A stretch of DNA of 64,000 bases from Capilliphycus robustus (GTDB lineage: Bacteria; Cyanobacteriota; Cyanobacteriia; Cyanobacteriales; Microcoleaceae). The translations under genes were made by a program, and so were the position numbers. The stretch lies in contig NZ_JAYGHR010000001.1 in the NCBI RefSeq assembly GCF_034932365.1, positions 62,001-126,000 on the forward strand, written 5' to 3'. Shown here piece by piece: positions 8,045 through 17,047 of this stretch (within the stretch, counting starts at the first letter, position 1; every line of letters begins with the position of its first letter). The notes below the pieces were generated by a model, which saw only the letters and a program-made list of their open reading frames with translations, searched no databases and was not told the origin of the DNA.

Positions 8045-10420
8045 ATGACTCCCAGAATTCCTCTATTGACTCAACTGTGGCATCGGATCGAAGCAATGCC
8101 GAAGCCGGAAGCCGAAGATTCCATCAGCCTGCGAGTCTTAGTTCAGTTGCTTGTGATTGTTGGAATTGTCGCCACTGATGTCGCAATTGCAGAACCCCTC
8201 AACCTCTGGGCAATTCCTGTCAGTATAGTGGGAGCAACCTGGAGTTATTTTCGCCGTAGCTATCGTAATGTGCCTGTTAAATTTTGTATTGCTATCGGAA
8301 TGCTTGTGGCACTGGCTGCATTCTTTGGGCGATTGGTTGGGGAACTTAATGATACTCGCCTCGTACTGGCTCAACTTCTGATTCATCTGCAAATTCTGCA
8401 CAGTTTTGATGTACCCCGCCGCAAAGATTTAGGCTATTCAATGGTAATTGGGTTAATCTTGCTTGGTGTCGCTGCAACCCTCAGTCAAACCCTCACTTTT
8501 GCACCTGTTATTCTACTCTTTTTGGCGATCGCATTACCCACTTTAATTTTTGATTATCGCTCCCGATTGGGCTTAACTCAACTCAATTTAAACCCTACCG
8601 ATAAATCTAAACCCTCTCAACTTTTTTCTACATTAAATGTTCGCTTTTTAGCTTTAAGTTTCCTGAGTGTAGTTGTCTTAGGATTAGCAATTTTTGCCCT
8701 CTTACCTCGTTTTCCTAGTTATCAACTCCGGTCTTTTCCGGTTAGTTCTCCGATTGATTTACCTCAAGGGCAATTTGACGGGACTCAAGTCTTTAATCCG
8801 GGTTATGTTTCCCAAAATGATCAAGAGAATAACTCTGAAGGGGGCAGTAGTGGTCGTAGTCCCCGTCAAGGTGCAGGTCAACTTGATTCCAATTTTTATT
8901 ATGGTTTTGATACGCAAATTAACCAAAATCTTCGCGGTCAATTAACGCCTAAAGTCGTGATGCGGGTGCGATCGCAAGCGAGAGGGTTTTGGCGTGTCGT
9001 TGCCTTTGATCAATACACGGGTCAAGGCTGGGAAATTTCCCGCAATGATCAAGATGAAATGTTCATGCTGAACCGCCCATCTTGGTCTTATCAATTTTTG
9101 CTTTATCCTCAAATTACCCTCAGTGAGACGAGAGAAATTGTTCAAAGTTATACAATTATTTCTCAACTTCCAAACTTACTCCCGGCTATGCCTTGGGCGA
9201 AAGAAGTCTATTTCCCGACCCAAGAATTAGCCGTTGATGCGGAACGAAATTTGCGATCGCCTTTAGATTTACGAGAAGGAATGACTTATACTGTTATTTC
9301 TCAAGTGCCTTTTCGTAATCGTTCTTTGCTGGGAGAAGCTACTAATAAATATCCTCAACAAATCAAAGATTATTATCTGGAAGTTCCGCAAGAAATTAGA
9401 GAAAAAGTTCGCCAAAAAACGGAGGAAATTCTAAAGAACGTTAATCGAGTTGCTCAAAACCCAAAGCCTCTTGATACGCCCTATGAAAAAGCACTCTATC
9501 TCGCTCAATACCTCAAACAAAATCCCGTTTATCGTCTGCAAGAAGCACCGCCTTTTTTACGAGAAGATGAAGATTTAGTCGAGGCGTTTTTGTTTGGCTA
9601 TAAAGACAGTCCACCGGGCGAAAAAGTAACAGGCGGTTATCCCGATCATTTTGCTACTGTGTTAACAATAATGCTGCGTTCTATTGGCATTCCAGCCCGA
9701 TTAGTTGCGGGATTTGATGCGGGAGAATTTAACCCCTTTACAGGCTTATATGTGGTTCGGAATACCGATGCTCATGCGATGACTGAAGTTTATTTTCCTG
9801 AGTATGGTTGGTTTGCTTTTAACCCCATTCCGGGTATGGAATTAATTCCGCCTTCCATTGAAGAAAATCAAACTTTTAGTGCGTTACGGGCATTTTGGGA
9901 ATGGGTAGCGGGTTGGTTGCCTTCTCCAGTGACGAGTATTTTGCAAACGATTTTTGGTACAATATTTCTGTGGGTAGCTCGTAGTATTCGTTGGTTTTTA
10001 ACGCTTTTTGCTCAAGGATGGCTGGGTTTATTTACAGGGTTATTGGTTGCGCTGATAGCAGGTTTTCTCGGTTGGTTGGGATTTGATCGTTGGCAAGTTT
10101 GGCGTTATCATCGGTGGTTATCTAAACTGCCTCCTGAAGAAAGTTTGTATCAACAAATGCTGAAGCTATTGGCAACGAAAGGATACCCCAAATCTTCTGC
10201 ACAAACTCCGCTAGAATATGCTCATTCTTTAAGATCCCATCACTCAATTGATGAGGTTGAAGTGATTGAAGAGGTTTCACAGACTTATGTACAGTGGCGC
10301 TATGGAGGTCTATCGACGAATTTAAACCAAATGAAAGCCTTGATTAAAAACTTAAAGAACGCTCATCTAAAACCCTTAAAAAGTAAACATTTTAGCCCCA
10401 AATTTTTTAGTAAAAAATAA
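8045..10420 (+). CDS. TgpA-like membrane protein with degenerate transglutaminase domain
   Basis: A 791-residue DUF3488/TgpA-type protein. Several membrane segments fill residues 30-225, a Gln/Ser/Gly-rich linker runs to about 285, and the transglutaminase-like core lies at about 460-600. One or two membrane segments (about 635-690) and a C-terminal cytoplasmic DUF4129-like helical region follow. Where active enzymes have G-F/Y-C, this protein has GGYPDHF with Pro533. The catalytic His577 remains (TDAHAMTEVYF), but the catalytic Asp is Asn593 (FAFNPIPG). Proteolytic or transglutaminase chemistry is therefore unlikely; a binding or structural role is inferred. Probably monocistronic, 34 bases before the next gene. 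Confidence 0.85.
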   Translation: MTPRIPLLTQLWHRIEAMPKPEAEDSISLRVLVQLLVIVGIVATDVAIAEPLNLWAIPVSIVGATWSYFRRSYRNVPVKFCIAIGMLVALAAFFGRLVGELNDTRLVLAQLLIHLQILHSFDVPRRKDLGYSMVIGLILLGVAATLSQTLTFAPVILLFLAIALPTLIFDYRSRLGLTQLNLNPTDKSKPSQLFSTLNVRFLALSFLSVVVLGLAIFALLPRFPSYQLRSFPVSSPIDLPQGQFDGTQVFNPGYVSQNDQENNSEGGSSGRSPRQGAGQLDSNFYYGFDTQINQNLRGQLTPKVVMRVRSQARGFWRVVAFDQYTGQGWEISRNDQDEMFMLNRPSWSYQFLLYPQITLSETREIVQSYTIISQLPNLLPAMPWAKEVYFPTQELAVDAERNLRSPLDLREGMTYTVISQVPFRNRSLLGEATNKYPQQIKDYYLEVPQEIREKVRQKTEEILKNVNRVAQNPKPLDTPYEKALYLAQYLKQNPVYRLQEAPPFLREDEDLVEAFLFGYKDSPPGEKVTGGYPDHFATVLTIMLRSIGIPARLVAGFDAGEFNPFTGLYVVRNTDAHAMTEVYFPEYGWFAFNPIPGMELIPPSIEENQTFSALRAFWEWVAGWLPSPVTSILQTIFGTIFLWVARSIRWFLTLFAQGWLGLFTGLLVALIAGFLGWLGFDRWQVWRYHRWLSKLPPEESLYQQMLKLLATKGYPKSSAQTPLEYAHSLRSHHSIDEVEVIEEVSQTYVQWRYGGLSTNLNQMKALIKNLKNAHLKPLKSKHFSPKFFSKK

Positions 10421-10454
10421 TTTTATATTCAAACAGGGTGAGGAGAATAACTCA

Positions 10455-11339
10455 ATGAAACGAATTCTAATTTTAACGGGATTGGTTTTAAGTTGCTGGT
10501 TGGCTACACCCGCAAACACAGCGCCGTTTAATCGATTTAGTAAAGTTGAATATGATCAAATTCGTCATGGAATGACCTATGAAGAAGTCAAAGCGATTAT
10601 GGGAGGAGAAACCGGAGAACGGGATCGCGGTTTTCGGGCTGATTCTGATCAAGAAGGTTCTCCAACCATGTATCATTGGATTAATCCAGATGGTTCATCG
10701 ATTACCGTTGTATTTAGTGCTGAAAACAAAGTCATCAACCTGGGTTCTTACAACTTGATGCCTCCCCTTCATAATAATTTATCGAGAACCGAAGATAATC
10801 GACTGCAAAATTTATCACAGAGTCCGATTACGATTGATTATTACAATAAACTCAAAATCGGCATGAGCTATGAGGAAGTCAAAACCGTCATGGGTTCCGA
10901 GGGAAAATCGGATCAAGACTTATATAACTCTAGTCCGAATCCCTCACAAACTCGGTATCATTGGCTAAACCCTAACAACTCTGGTATTGTTGTTACTTTT
11001 GATGGCAATAATCGAGTTCGTTCAATTGTGACTCGTAATTTAGATGAATATACGATGGGGGGAAATCCGATACCGTCCCGCACTCCCGAAGGGCCAACAC
11101 TAGCCACACGTCAACAGTATTACCAATTGCAAATGGGAATGACCATAGAGCAAGTGAAAACGGTCATGGGAACAGAGGGAAAACTTAATCCAAATTTTAA
11201 CCCGGATGGAGACGAAAATTTTAAAACGTCCTATGAATGGATGAATCCTGATGGAACCGGAATCAAGGTGGTTTTCAATACCGAAGATAAAGTCACAAAA
11301 ATTTACGGTTTAGGTTTAGGTGTCGGATTGAGATATTAG
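10455..11339 (+). CDS. Secreted protein with three DUF3862/BamE-like repeats
   Basis: A signal peptide (residues 1-22, MKRILILTGLVLSCWLATPA) is followed by three copies of a ~75-residue unit. Each has a helix motif (MTYEEVKAIMG, MSYEEVKTVMG, MTIEQVKTVMG) and a strand motif (YHWINPDGSSI, YHWLNPNNSGI, YEWMNPDGTGI). This is the SmpA/BamE/BLIP-like fold, DUF3862 type. Such domains bind other proteins in the periplasm or outer membrane. A GAGGAGA ribosome-binding site precedes the ATG. No partner is evident; the neighbours are the TgpA-like gene and psbU. Confidence 0.75.
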   Translation: MKRILILTGLVLSCWLATPANTAPFNRFSKVEYDQIRHGMTYEEVKAIMGGETGERDRGFRADSDQEGSPTMYHWINPDGSSITVVFSAENKVINLGSYNLMPPLHNNLSRTEDNRLQNLSQSPITIDYYNKLKIGMSYEEVKTVMGSEGKSDQDLYNSSPNPSQTRYHWLNPNNSGIVVTFDGNNRVRSIVTRNLDEYTMGGNPIPSRTPEGPTLATRQQYYQLQMGMTIEQVKTVMGTEGKLNPNFNPDGDENFKTSYEWMNPDGTGIKVVFNTEDKVTKIYGLGLGVGLRY

Positions 11340-11553
11340 TCACAAGTCGAACCTCAAAAAAACGGTTTTTTATCGGACAGCAACCCCAACAGGTGTTCAT
11401 GGTGTCAAGAGTGCGGTATATTACCATAGCAGTAGAGTAATGACTGCATGAAGGTGACTGCAATCACCTGGAATAGATCCATTGCCAATCGGCGTGGAGT
11501 TTGTCACGAGATACTTGTCAATGCTGTTTAGATCAGTTGGGAGAAAAGTCTCA

Positions 11554-11982
11554 ATGAAACGATTCGGTCGTTTGTTAGTCCTAGTGGGTTTATTAATAAG
11601 TTGTCTGGGATGGGTTGGACAGGAGAATGCTTATGCTGCAAACTTGAGTCTGACTCAGCTACCTATTGTGTCCCCAATTTTGGCAGTTGAAGAACGAAGA
11701 AATCGGGCTGACGAAAAGTTAGGCGAATTTGGAGAGAAGATCGATCTCAACAATGGTTCGATTCGACAATTTAGACAATTCCGGGGGATGTATCCCACTC
11801 TCGCCAAAATGATTATCGATCAAGCTCCGTTTGATTCGGTTGAGGATGTCCTGAATATGGAGGGATTAACAGAGCGTCAAAAGCAAATCCTGGAAAGTTA
11901 TTTAGATGAATTTACAGTCACTCCAGTGACTTCTGTTCTACAGGAAGGAGATTTCCGCTTAAACACCGGAACCTACGACTAG
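11554..11982 (+). CDS. psbU: Photosystem II 12 kDa extrinsic protein PsbU
   Basis: A lumenal subunit that stabilises the oxygen-evolving Mn4CaO5 cluster. The ATG at 11554 gives a normal signal peptide ending AYA (residue 28), and a GGGAGAA ribosome-binding site sits upstream; longer frames from 11482 (TTG) or 11521 would add an unusual N-terminus. The mature part holds the double helix-hairpin-helix pattern (LNNGSIRQFRQFRGMYPTLA, FDSVEDVLNMEGLTERQ) and the typical end RLNTGTYD. Confidence 0.93.
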   Translation: MKRFGRLLVLVGLLISCLGWVGQENAYAANLSLTQLPIVSPILAVEERRNRADEKLGEFGEKIDLNNGSIRQFRQFRGMYPTLAKMIIDQAPFDSVEDVLNMEGLTERQKQILESYLDEFTVTPVTSVLQEGDFRLNTGTYD

Positions 11983-12138
11983 ACAAACTGAAATTTCAGA
12001 TTCAGGTGTCCGGTCTGATCGCTCGATTGTTATGATTGATTGCAATTCGTTCGCGAAACGTGCGGTTAGACAATATCCGCTCATAGTTACAATCTCTCGT
12101 CAAAACCGATCTCTTACCGTGACCCTGAATTTGAATCC

Positions 12139-13839
12139 ATGACCCATTTTGACCCCTTACCTGCTGCCAACATACCCGACTATTTTGATGTGTTGGTTAT
12201 TGGAGCAGGAGCCGCAGGTTTATATGCTGCCTTGTGTTTACCGACCCATTTCAAGGTGGGTTTGGTGAATAAAGACATCCTTTCCCTTTCTGCTAGTGAT
12301 TGGGCGCAGGGAGGAATCGCCGCCGCCATTTCTTCTGATGATTCTCCTGACCTTCATTTAGAGGATACCTTGAAAGCAGGAGCAGGTCTGTGTGAACGGT
12401 CGGCGGTTGAATTTTTGGTTTCTCAAGCCCCCGAATGTATTCATCGCTTGGTAGACATGGGCGTTGTGTTTGATCGACACCAACAGAATTTAGCTTTGAC
12501 CCTGGAAGCAGCCCATTCTCGTCATCGTGTGCTTCATGCCGCCGATACAACAGGTCGAGCGGTTGTCAGTATTTTAGGGGCTAAAGTTCTCGAACGCCCA
12601 AATATTCAGCTTGTTTGTCCGGCTTTTGCCTTAAAGTTGTGGCTAAATCCCCAAACGCAACATTGTCAAGGGATTAGTGTCATCTATGATAACCAAGTGC
12701 GGTGGATACGAGCATCAGCAGTGGTTTTAGCAACGGGCGGCGGTGGACAAGTTTTTTCTCAAACCACCAATCCCAGTGTGAGTACGGGTGATGGAGTGGC
12801 GATGGCTTGGCGCTCAGGTGCGTTACTGCGGGATTTAGAGTTTTTTCAGTTTCATCCGACTGCTTTAAAAATATCAGGTGCGCCTCGATTTCTAATTAGT
12901 GAAGCGGTTCGCGGAGAAGGCGCTCATTTAATCGATGATCAAGGAAAACGGTTTGCTTTTGATTATCACCCAGACGGAGAACTCGCCCCCAGAGATATTG
13001 TCAGTCGAGCGATTTTTAATCACTTAAAGAAAATGCGCTCAATTCCTGGGGCGCAAAGTGAAAATGTTTGGTTAGATTTACGTCCGATTCCTCCCGAAAA
13101 AATCCGTTCTCGATTTCCAAATATTATTCAAGTTTGTCAACAGTGGGGAATTAATCTGTTTGATGAACCGATTCCGGTTTCTCCTGCGGCTCATTATTGG
13201 ATGGGAGGAATTGTCACAGATTTGAACAATCAAACTTCAATTCCGGGTTTGTATGCAGTGGGTGAAACGGCTAGCACGGGTGTACATGGGGCTAATCGGT
13301 TGGCGAGTAATTCTCTGTTAGAATGTTTGGTTTATGGCGCTCAAATGGCTCAACTGAATGGCGATCGCTCAACAGCTTTTGATTTACTCGTTCCTGAAGA
13401 AAACCTGGAATTTTCCACTCCTTTAAACTGGCTGGAAGACTATGATCAAATTAAAAGTATTAGAATACAGTTACCGGATTTAGTCTGGCAAAGTGCAGGA
13501 ATCTGCCGAGATCAACAAATGTTAGATGAAGCGATTACTCAAGTTGAAGCTTGGCGTCATCTTTTCCTCAACTTAAGCGTGAGCAAAGCGTTATTAACTC
13601 TTGAACCTGGACAAATAATCAAGTTTGAAAAGACAACAATTGATCCGATTCATTTGAGAATTTGGGGAGAAACTTGTAACTTGCTTGATATTGGATATTT
13701 GATTCTCAGAAGTGCTGCTTTCCGAAAAGAAAGTCGAGGGGGTCATTATCGTCAAGATTATCCGCAAATTGATTCAAGCTGGCAAGCTCATACTTTAGTC
13801 CAGCAAAATCAAACCTGGAAATCTCCAACGAGTTGTTAA
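12139..13839 (+). CDS. nadB: L-aspartate oxidase
   Basis: Flavoenzyme that oxidises L-aspartate to iminoaspartate, the first step of NAD synthesis; the product goes to NadA, whose gene is at 21609-22577 on the other strand. The FAD-binding motif VLVIGAGAAGLYAAL lies at residues 19-33. Active-site blocks include SDWAQGGIAAA, RRG-type segment EAVRGEGAHLID and GVHGANRLASNSLLECLVYG, with SRGGHYRQDYP near the C-terminus. Length (566) is normal. The gene stands alone. Confidence 0.95.
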   Translation: MTHFDPLPAANIPDYFDVLVIGAGAAGLYAALCLPTHFKVGLVNKDILSLSASDWAQGGIAAAISSDDSPDLHLEDTLKAGAGLCERSAVEFLVSQAPECIHRLVDMGVVFDRHQQNLALTLEAAHSRHRVLHAADTTGRAVVSILGAKVLERPNIQLVCPAFALKLWLNPQTQHCQGISVIYDNQVRWIRASAVVLATGGGGQVFSQTTNPSVSTGDGVAMAWRSGALLRDLEFFQFHPTALKISGAPRFLISEAVRGEGAHLIDDQGKRFAFDYHPDGELAPRDIVSRAIFNHLKKMRSIPGAQSENVWLDLRPIPPEKIRSRFPNIIQVCQQWGINLFDEPIPVSPAAHYWMGGIVTDLNNQTSIPGLYAVGETASTGVHGANRLASNSLLECLVYGAQMAQLNGDRSTAFDLLVPEENLEFSTPLNWLEDYDQIKSIRIQLPDLVWQSAGICRDQQMLDEAITQVEAWRHLFLNLSVSKALLTLEPGQIIKFEKTTIDPIHLRIWGETCNLLDIGYLILRSAAFRKESRGGHYRQDYPQIDSSWQAHTLVQQNQTWKSPTSC

Positions 13840-14052
13840 CAAATACTAAAAATTATCAATCATTCAGTTAAGCCGCTCAAGTTGATCACAATCACTTAGA
13901 ATGTAGTTATAGAGGTTGATCAAACCCCTCAAAAATGTCGGTTTTTGATGCCGATTATCGTTTTCGGTAATGTTATACTGTTGGGCATTTAGCGGCTTGG
14001 CTATTTTGTACCGGTTAAATGCTGCCAAATTGAAATAGATAGACTCTCAAAC

Positions 14053-14646
14053 ATGAAGACACAAACTATCAATAGTGACGAACTTTTAGCCCGCTATGCG
14101 TCAGGAGAACGGAATTTTCGCGATGCTGACTTATTTCGAGCTGAACTCAGTAACGCTAACCTCAGTGGTTCTAGCTTATTCCGTGCTAACTTATTTCGTG
14201 CTAACTTATTTCGCGCCAACTTGTTAGGCGTGAGTCTGTTTAACGCCAATTTGATCGGAGCGAATTTGTATTGCGCGAACCTCAGTGGCGCGAACCTCAG
14301 CGGCGCTAACCTCACAAGAGCGGATCTGACGGGCGCTGACTTGAGTGGTGCTGACTTGCATGGTGCTGACTTAAGTGGTGCAATTTTAACAGGTGCGAAT
14401 TTGAGTTATGCTGATTTGAGTCAATCGACGCTTTTAAAGGCGGAACTTGTTAACGCGACTCTCGCTCATGCCAATCTCAAAGGCGCAAATCTTAAAGGAA
14501 CAAATTTAATGGGCGCTATCGTGCATGATGCGGTTTTTATCAAAGCAATGGGTTTAGCATTTGATGTGGCGAGTTCGCTCAAACAGCAGGGTGCTATTTT
14601 AGAAGAGGCAAATAGCAAGAGTCGGGTAAACGCTGCGATTTACTAA
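14053..14646 (+). CDS. Pentapeptide-repeat protein
   Basis: 197 residues, about 24 tandem A(D/N)Lxx pentapeptides forming a right-handed quadrilateral beta-helix (residues 24-160), then a short helical end. The N-terminal SDELLARYASGERNFRDADL is the cap seen in many cyanobacterial pentapeptide proteins, and it resembles the N-terminus of the protein at 45076-46071. Function is not predictable; such proteins act as protein-interaction scaffolds. No signal peptide, so probably cytoplasmic. Confidence 0.9.
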   Translation: MKTQTINSDELLARYASGERNFRDADLFRAELSNANLSGSSLFRANLFRANLFRANLLGVSLFNANLIGANLYCANLSGANLSGANLTRADLTGADLSGADLHGADLSGAILTGANLSYADLSQSTLLKAELVNATLAHANLKGANLKGTNLMGAIVHDAVFIKAMGLAFDVASSLKQQGAILEEANSKSRVNAAIY

Positions 14647-14688
14647 TGTTAGCAGGTTTAATCGTTTCCCCCATTGATGTTTTATCTC

Positions 14689-14811
14689 ATGTCCGATTAA
14701 TTAATGACTTCAAGCGTAGGGGCGGGTTCAGCCCAGCTCTCTGTCTGATGGTTCAAGAATTTAAATAAACCCGCCCTACTACCCCGATAACAGAATTAAT
14801 CAACCGGACAT
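14689..14811. repeat. Nested inverted repeat, GGGCGGGTT family copy 1
   Basis: Outer arms ATGTCCGATTAATTAAT and ATTAATCAACCGGACAT enclose inner arms GTAGGGGCGGGTT (14716-14728) and AACCCGCCCTAC (14768-14779). The same inner pair recurs at 53895-53952 and 62507-62566, each time at a gene end. It looks like a dispersed palindromic element or MITE that may serve as a terminator. Confidence 0.7.
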
Positions 14812-14890
14812 AGTATGAAATAATCAGGGGGAATGTGAAACCTCTAGAGTGAGTTTTCTGAGTAAGTTTGAATTATCATTTTTAAAACAT

Positions 14891-15256
14891 ATGGCATCTA
14901 AGCAAAACTCTAATTCAGCTCAAAATTCCTCAAAAAATCGCGTTATTTATTCAGAATTTGGTCAGAATACTGATTCTGCTGCTCTTGAAAGGGCTAAACC
15001 GGATTTACCCCCAGCTCAACAAAATTTGAAGATTGAAGCGTCTCGCAAAGGACGAAAAGGAAAAACCGTAACGGTGATTTCTGGGTTTCAAACCTCTAAT
15101 GAAACCTTAGAGAAATTAGTCAAACAGCTTAAAACTCACTGCGGTTCAGGGGGAACGCTTAAAGAGGATACGATTGAAATTCAAGGTGATCACGCTCAAA
15201 AGTTACTCGAGATGCTCACAAAGTTGGGATACAAAGCTAAAATAAGTGGTAGATAG
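14891..15256 (+). CDS. SUI1/eIF1-like translation factor (YciH type)
   Basis: 121 residues. The C-terminal half matches the SUI1 fold (GKTVTVISGFQTSNETLEKL, then CGSGGTLKEDTIEIQGDH). Bacterial YciH-type proteins influence start-codon selection or act in stress translation. I chose the ATG at 14891 (MASKQNSNS) because homologues begin here; an upstream GTG at 14849 would add 14 residues. queE starts 33 bases downstream, so the two may share a transcript. Confidence 0.85.
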   Translation: MASKQNSNSAQNSSKNRVIYSEFGQNTDSAALERAKPDLPPAQQNLKIEASRKGRKGKTVTVISGFQTSNETLEKLVKQLKTHCGSGGTLKEDTIEIQGDHAQKLLEMLTKLGYKAKISGR

Positions 15257-15289
15257 AATCGTGAGTTGGAGAAGGGTTTGACAACGTTG

Positions 15290-15904
15290 ATGAATGAAAT
15301 TGCCATCCATGAGACGTTTCAAAATACGATTCAAGGAGAAGGATATTGGGCGGGAACGCCTGTCGATTTTATTCGTTTAGCCGGATGTCCGGTTCGATGT
15401 CATTATTGTGATACGGGCTATGCAAACGGGGGTGTGGGTTTACCTCGAAATGTTCGTTCTTTTAACGAATTAATTGCTGAATTGCGATCGCCAAGAGTGG
15501 TAATTTCTGGGGGTGAACCGTTTATTTATCCTCAACTTCCCGATTTAGTCCAGTGTATTGAAGCAACTGATCGCACGGTTTCTATTGAAACGTCTGGGTC
15601 ATTTTGGCAAGCGATTTCTTCATCCGTTTGGGTAACACTAAGCCCGAAAGAACATATTAGTTCTCAGTATCCCGTTGTTGCTCAAATGTGGGAACGAGCT
15701 TCCGAAATTAAATTGGTGATTGAAACTGGTTTTGAACTCAAATATTATGCTCAATATTTACCCAAAAAACCTCAAATTCCTGTATTTCTCCAGCCAGAAT
15801 GGACGCAACGCGATTACACTTTACCTCTCGTTTTAGACTTACTCAAACAATATCCTTACTATCGACTCTCGCTTCAGTTACATAAATATGTGGGTGTAGA
15901 CTAA
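15290..15904 (+). CDS. queE: 7-carboxy-7-deazaguanine synthase
   Basis: A radical-SAM enzyme of the queuosine/7-deazaguanine pathway that converts carboxy-tetrahydropterin to carboxy-deazaguanine. The cluster motif CxxxCxxC is Cys33, Cys37, Cys40 (AGCPVRCHYCDTG), and the N-terminal TIQGEGYWAG is typical of QueE. VVISGGEPF is the SAM-binding GGE motif. ATG 15290 was chosen over an upstream start at 15266 because it begins just before the conserved ETFQ block. A QueD-like gene starts 6 bases after the stop. Confidence 0.93.
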   Translation: MNEIAIHETFQNTIQGEGYWAGTPVDFIRLAGCPVRCHYCDTGYANGGVGLPRNVRSFNELIAELRSPRVVISGGEPFIYPQLPDLVQCIEATDRTVSIETSGSFWQAISSSVWVTLSPKEHISSQYPVVAQMWERASEIKLVIETGFELKYYAQYLPKKPQIPVFLQPEWTQRDYTLPLVLDLLKQYPYYRLSLQLHKYVGVD

Positions 15905-15910
15905 TCAAAA

Positions 15911-16357
15911 ATGAGCGACTCTCGTTGGCACTATCCAGCCTCTCTTAAACACAGCCAAACGATTCCCTATCAAGGGATAATTTCGCTTGAAAATCAAGTT
16001 CATCATCAGCCTGTAACGTTTAATTATACGATTAAAGCAACTCTACGCCGCCAACATTGTAATCCGCCGATTTGGACAAATTTTCATTATCATACCTTTG
16101 AAATTATTCTCGAACTCGCTGCTCTTTGTCAGCCCGGAGATTTGTATGGGTTAGATATGGTTGAAATGGAAAATAAACTGTATATTTGGGCGGAACAACT
16201 TCCTGAAAAAATTAACGAACATCCGTTATGTCCTCACGGAACCACAGAAGAAATGTGCTTGTATTTTGCTCAGATTCCCGTTGAACCTCATGTTAAACTA
16301 CTGAGTGTCAGTGTCTCTGAAACCTCCAACCGAGTCACCACCTTAAAGCTTTCTTAG
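15911..16357 (+). CDS. Divergent QueD/6-pyruvoyl-tetrahydropterin-synthase-like protein
   Basis: 148 residues, 6 bases after queE. The pattern resembles the T-fold of 6-carboxytetrahydropterin synthase: FHYHTFEIILEL in the first half, PHGTTEEMCLYFA where QueD has the PTxENLA helix, and SVSVSETSNRVTTL where QueD has its VxVxET strand. The usual catalytic Cys and three zinc-binding His are not clearly placed, so it may be a non-catalytic or altered member. The assignment relies partly on the neighbour. Confidence 0.5.
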   Translation: MSDSRWHYPASLKHSQTIPYQGIISLENQVHHQPVTFNYTIKATLRRQHCNPPIWTNFHYHTFEIILELAALCQPGDLYGLDMVEMENKLYIWAEQLPEKINEHPLCPHGTTEEMCLYFAQIPVEPHVKLLSVSVSETSNRVTTLKLS

Positions 16358-16463
16358 CCTGCCGCTTCTCCCCTCAACTGACGAAAAGTTTGTGCAGTTG
16401 AGCCGATTTCGAGATATGATCAGACCTGAAACAATTTAGTCATCATTACGTTAGTAGACTGTT

Positions 16464-16553
16464 ATGGATATTCTCTCATTAGGTTGGGTTGCGGTTTTGG
16501 TTGTGTTCACCTTCTCCATTTCAATGGTGGTTTGGGCGCGTAACGGCTTGTAA
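16464..16553 (+). CDS. petN: Cytochrome b6f complex subunit PetN
   Basis: A 29-residue single-span thylakoid protein. The translated frame starts MDILSLGWVAVLVVFTFSIS and ends VVWARNGL, which matches PetN over its whole length. It is required for assembly and stability of the cytochrome b6f complex. It stands alone. A GC-rich hairpin 35 bases downstream probably ends its transcript. Confidence 0.95.
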   Translation: MDILSLGWVAVLVVFTFSISMVVWARNGL

Positions 16554-16587
16554 ATTACCGAAATTCCGGGAATTACCCAATTCTCCA

Positions 16588-16610
16588 GGGGTGGATATTC
16601 TGTCCACCCT
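16588..16610 (+). terminator. Probable petN terminator hairpin
   Basis: GGGTGGA and TCCACCC form a perfect 7-bp stem with a 7-base loop, followed by an AT-rich run (TAAATTATT). There is no long U-tract, so efficiency is uncertain. Confidence 0.5.
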
Positions 16611-16716
16611 AAATTATTGCAAAAGTCAATACAAATTTTTAAATGATTATCGGTCTTTTCTATTAAAAAATGGGGTAAAATGAGAATAGATTTAGTCGAG
16701 TAAAGGAGGCTTGATT

Positions 16717-16962
16717 TTGACGATTTTACAAGTAAAAGTTAAACCCAATTCTAAACAACAATCTATTACCAAAGAAGAAGATGGCTGTTTGACAATTCAT
16801 CTGAAATCCCCTCCCGTTGATGGGAAAGCAAACCAAGAGTTAATCAAACTCTTAGCCAAACAGTTTAATATCCCCAAATCTCAAGTTATTATTAAATCCG
16901 GTTTATCCTCAAAAAACAAGTTAATTGAGTTACCTGATTCCTGTATCGTTAGTGAAAGCTGA
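16717..16962 (+). CDS. DUF167/YggU-family protein
   Basis: 81 residues with the YggU signature: VKVKPNSKQQSI, LKSPPVDGKANQELIKLLAK and VIIKSGLSSKNK. The family is widespread and of unknown function. An AAGGAGG site at 16703-16709 sits 7 bases before the TTG at 16717 (Met-Thr-Ile-Leu) but only 1 base before the TTG at 16711, so the second TTG is the likely start. Confidence 0.85.
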   Translation: MTILQVKVKPNSKQQSITKEEDGCLTIHLKSPPVDGKANQELIKLLAKQFNIPKSQVIIKSGLSSKNKLIELPDSCIVSES

Positions 16963-17047
16963 ATGACTGAATAAAATTATCCTTGAATTGAGGAAACTTT
17001 TTAGACTAAAATACAATCATCTCATTCAAATAAAGGCGTGAGTCAAC

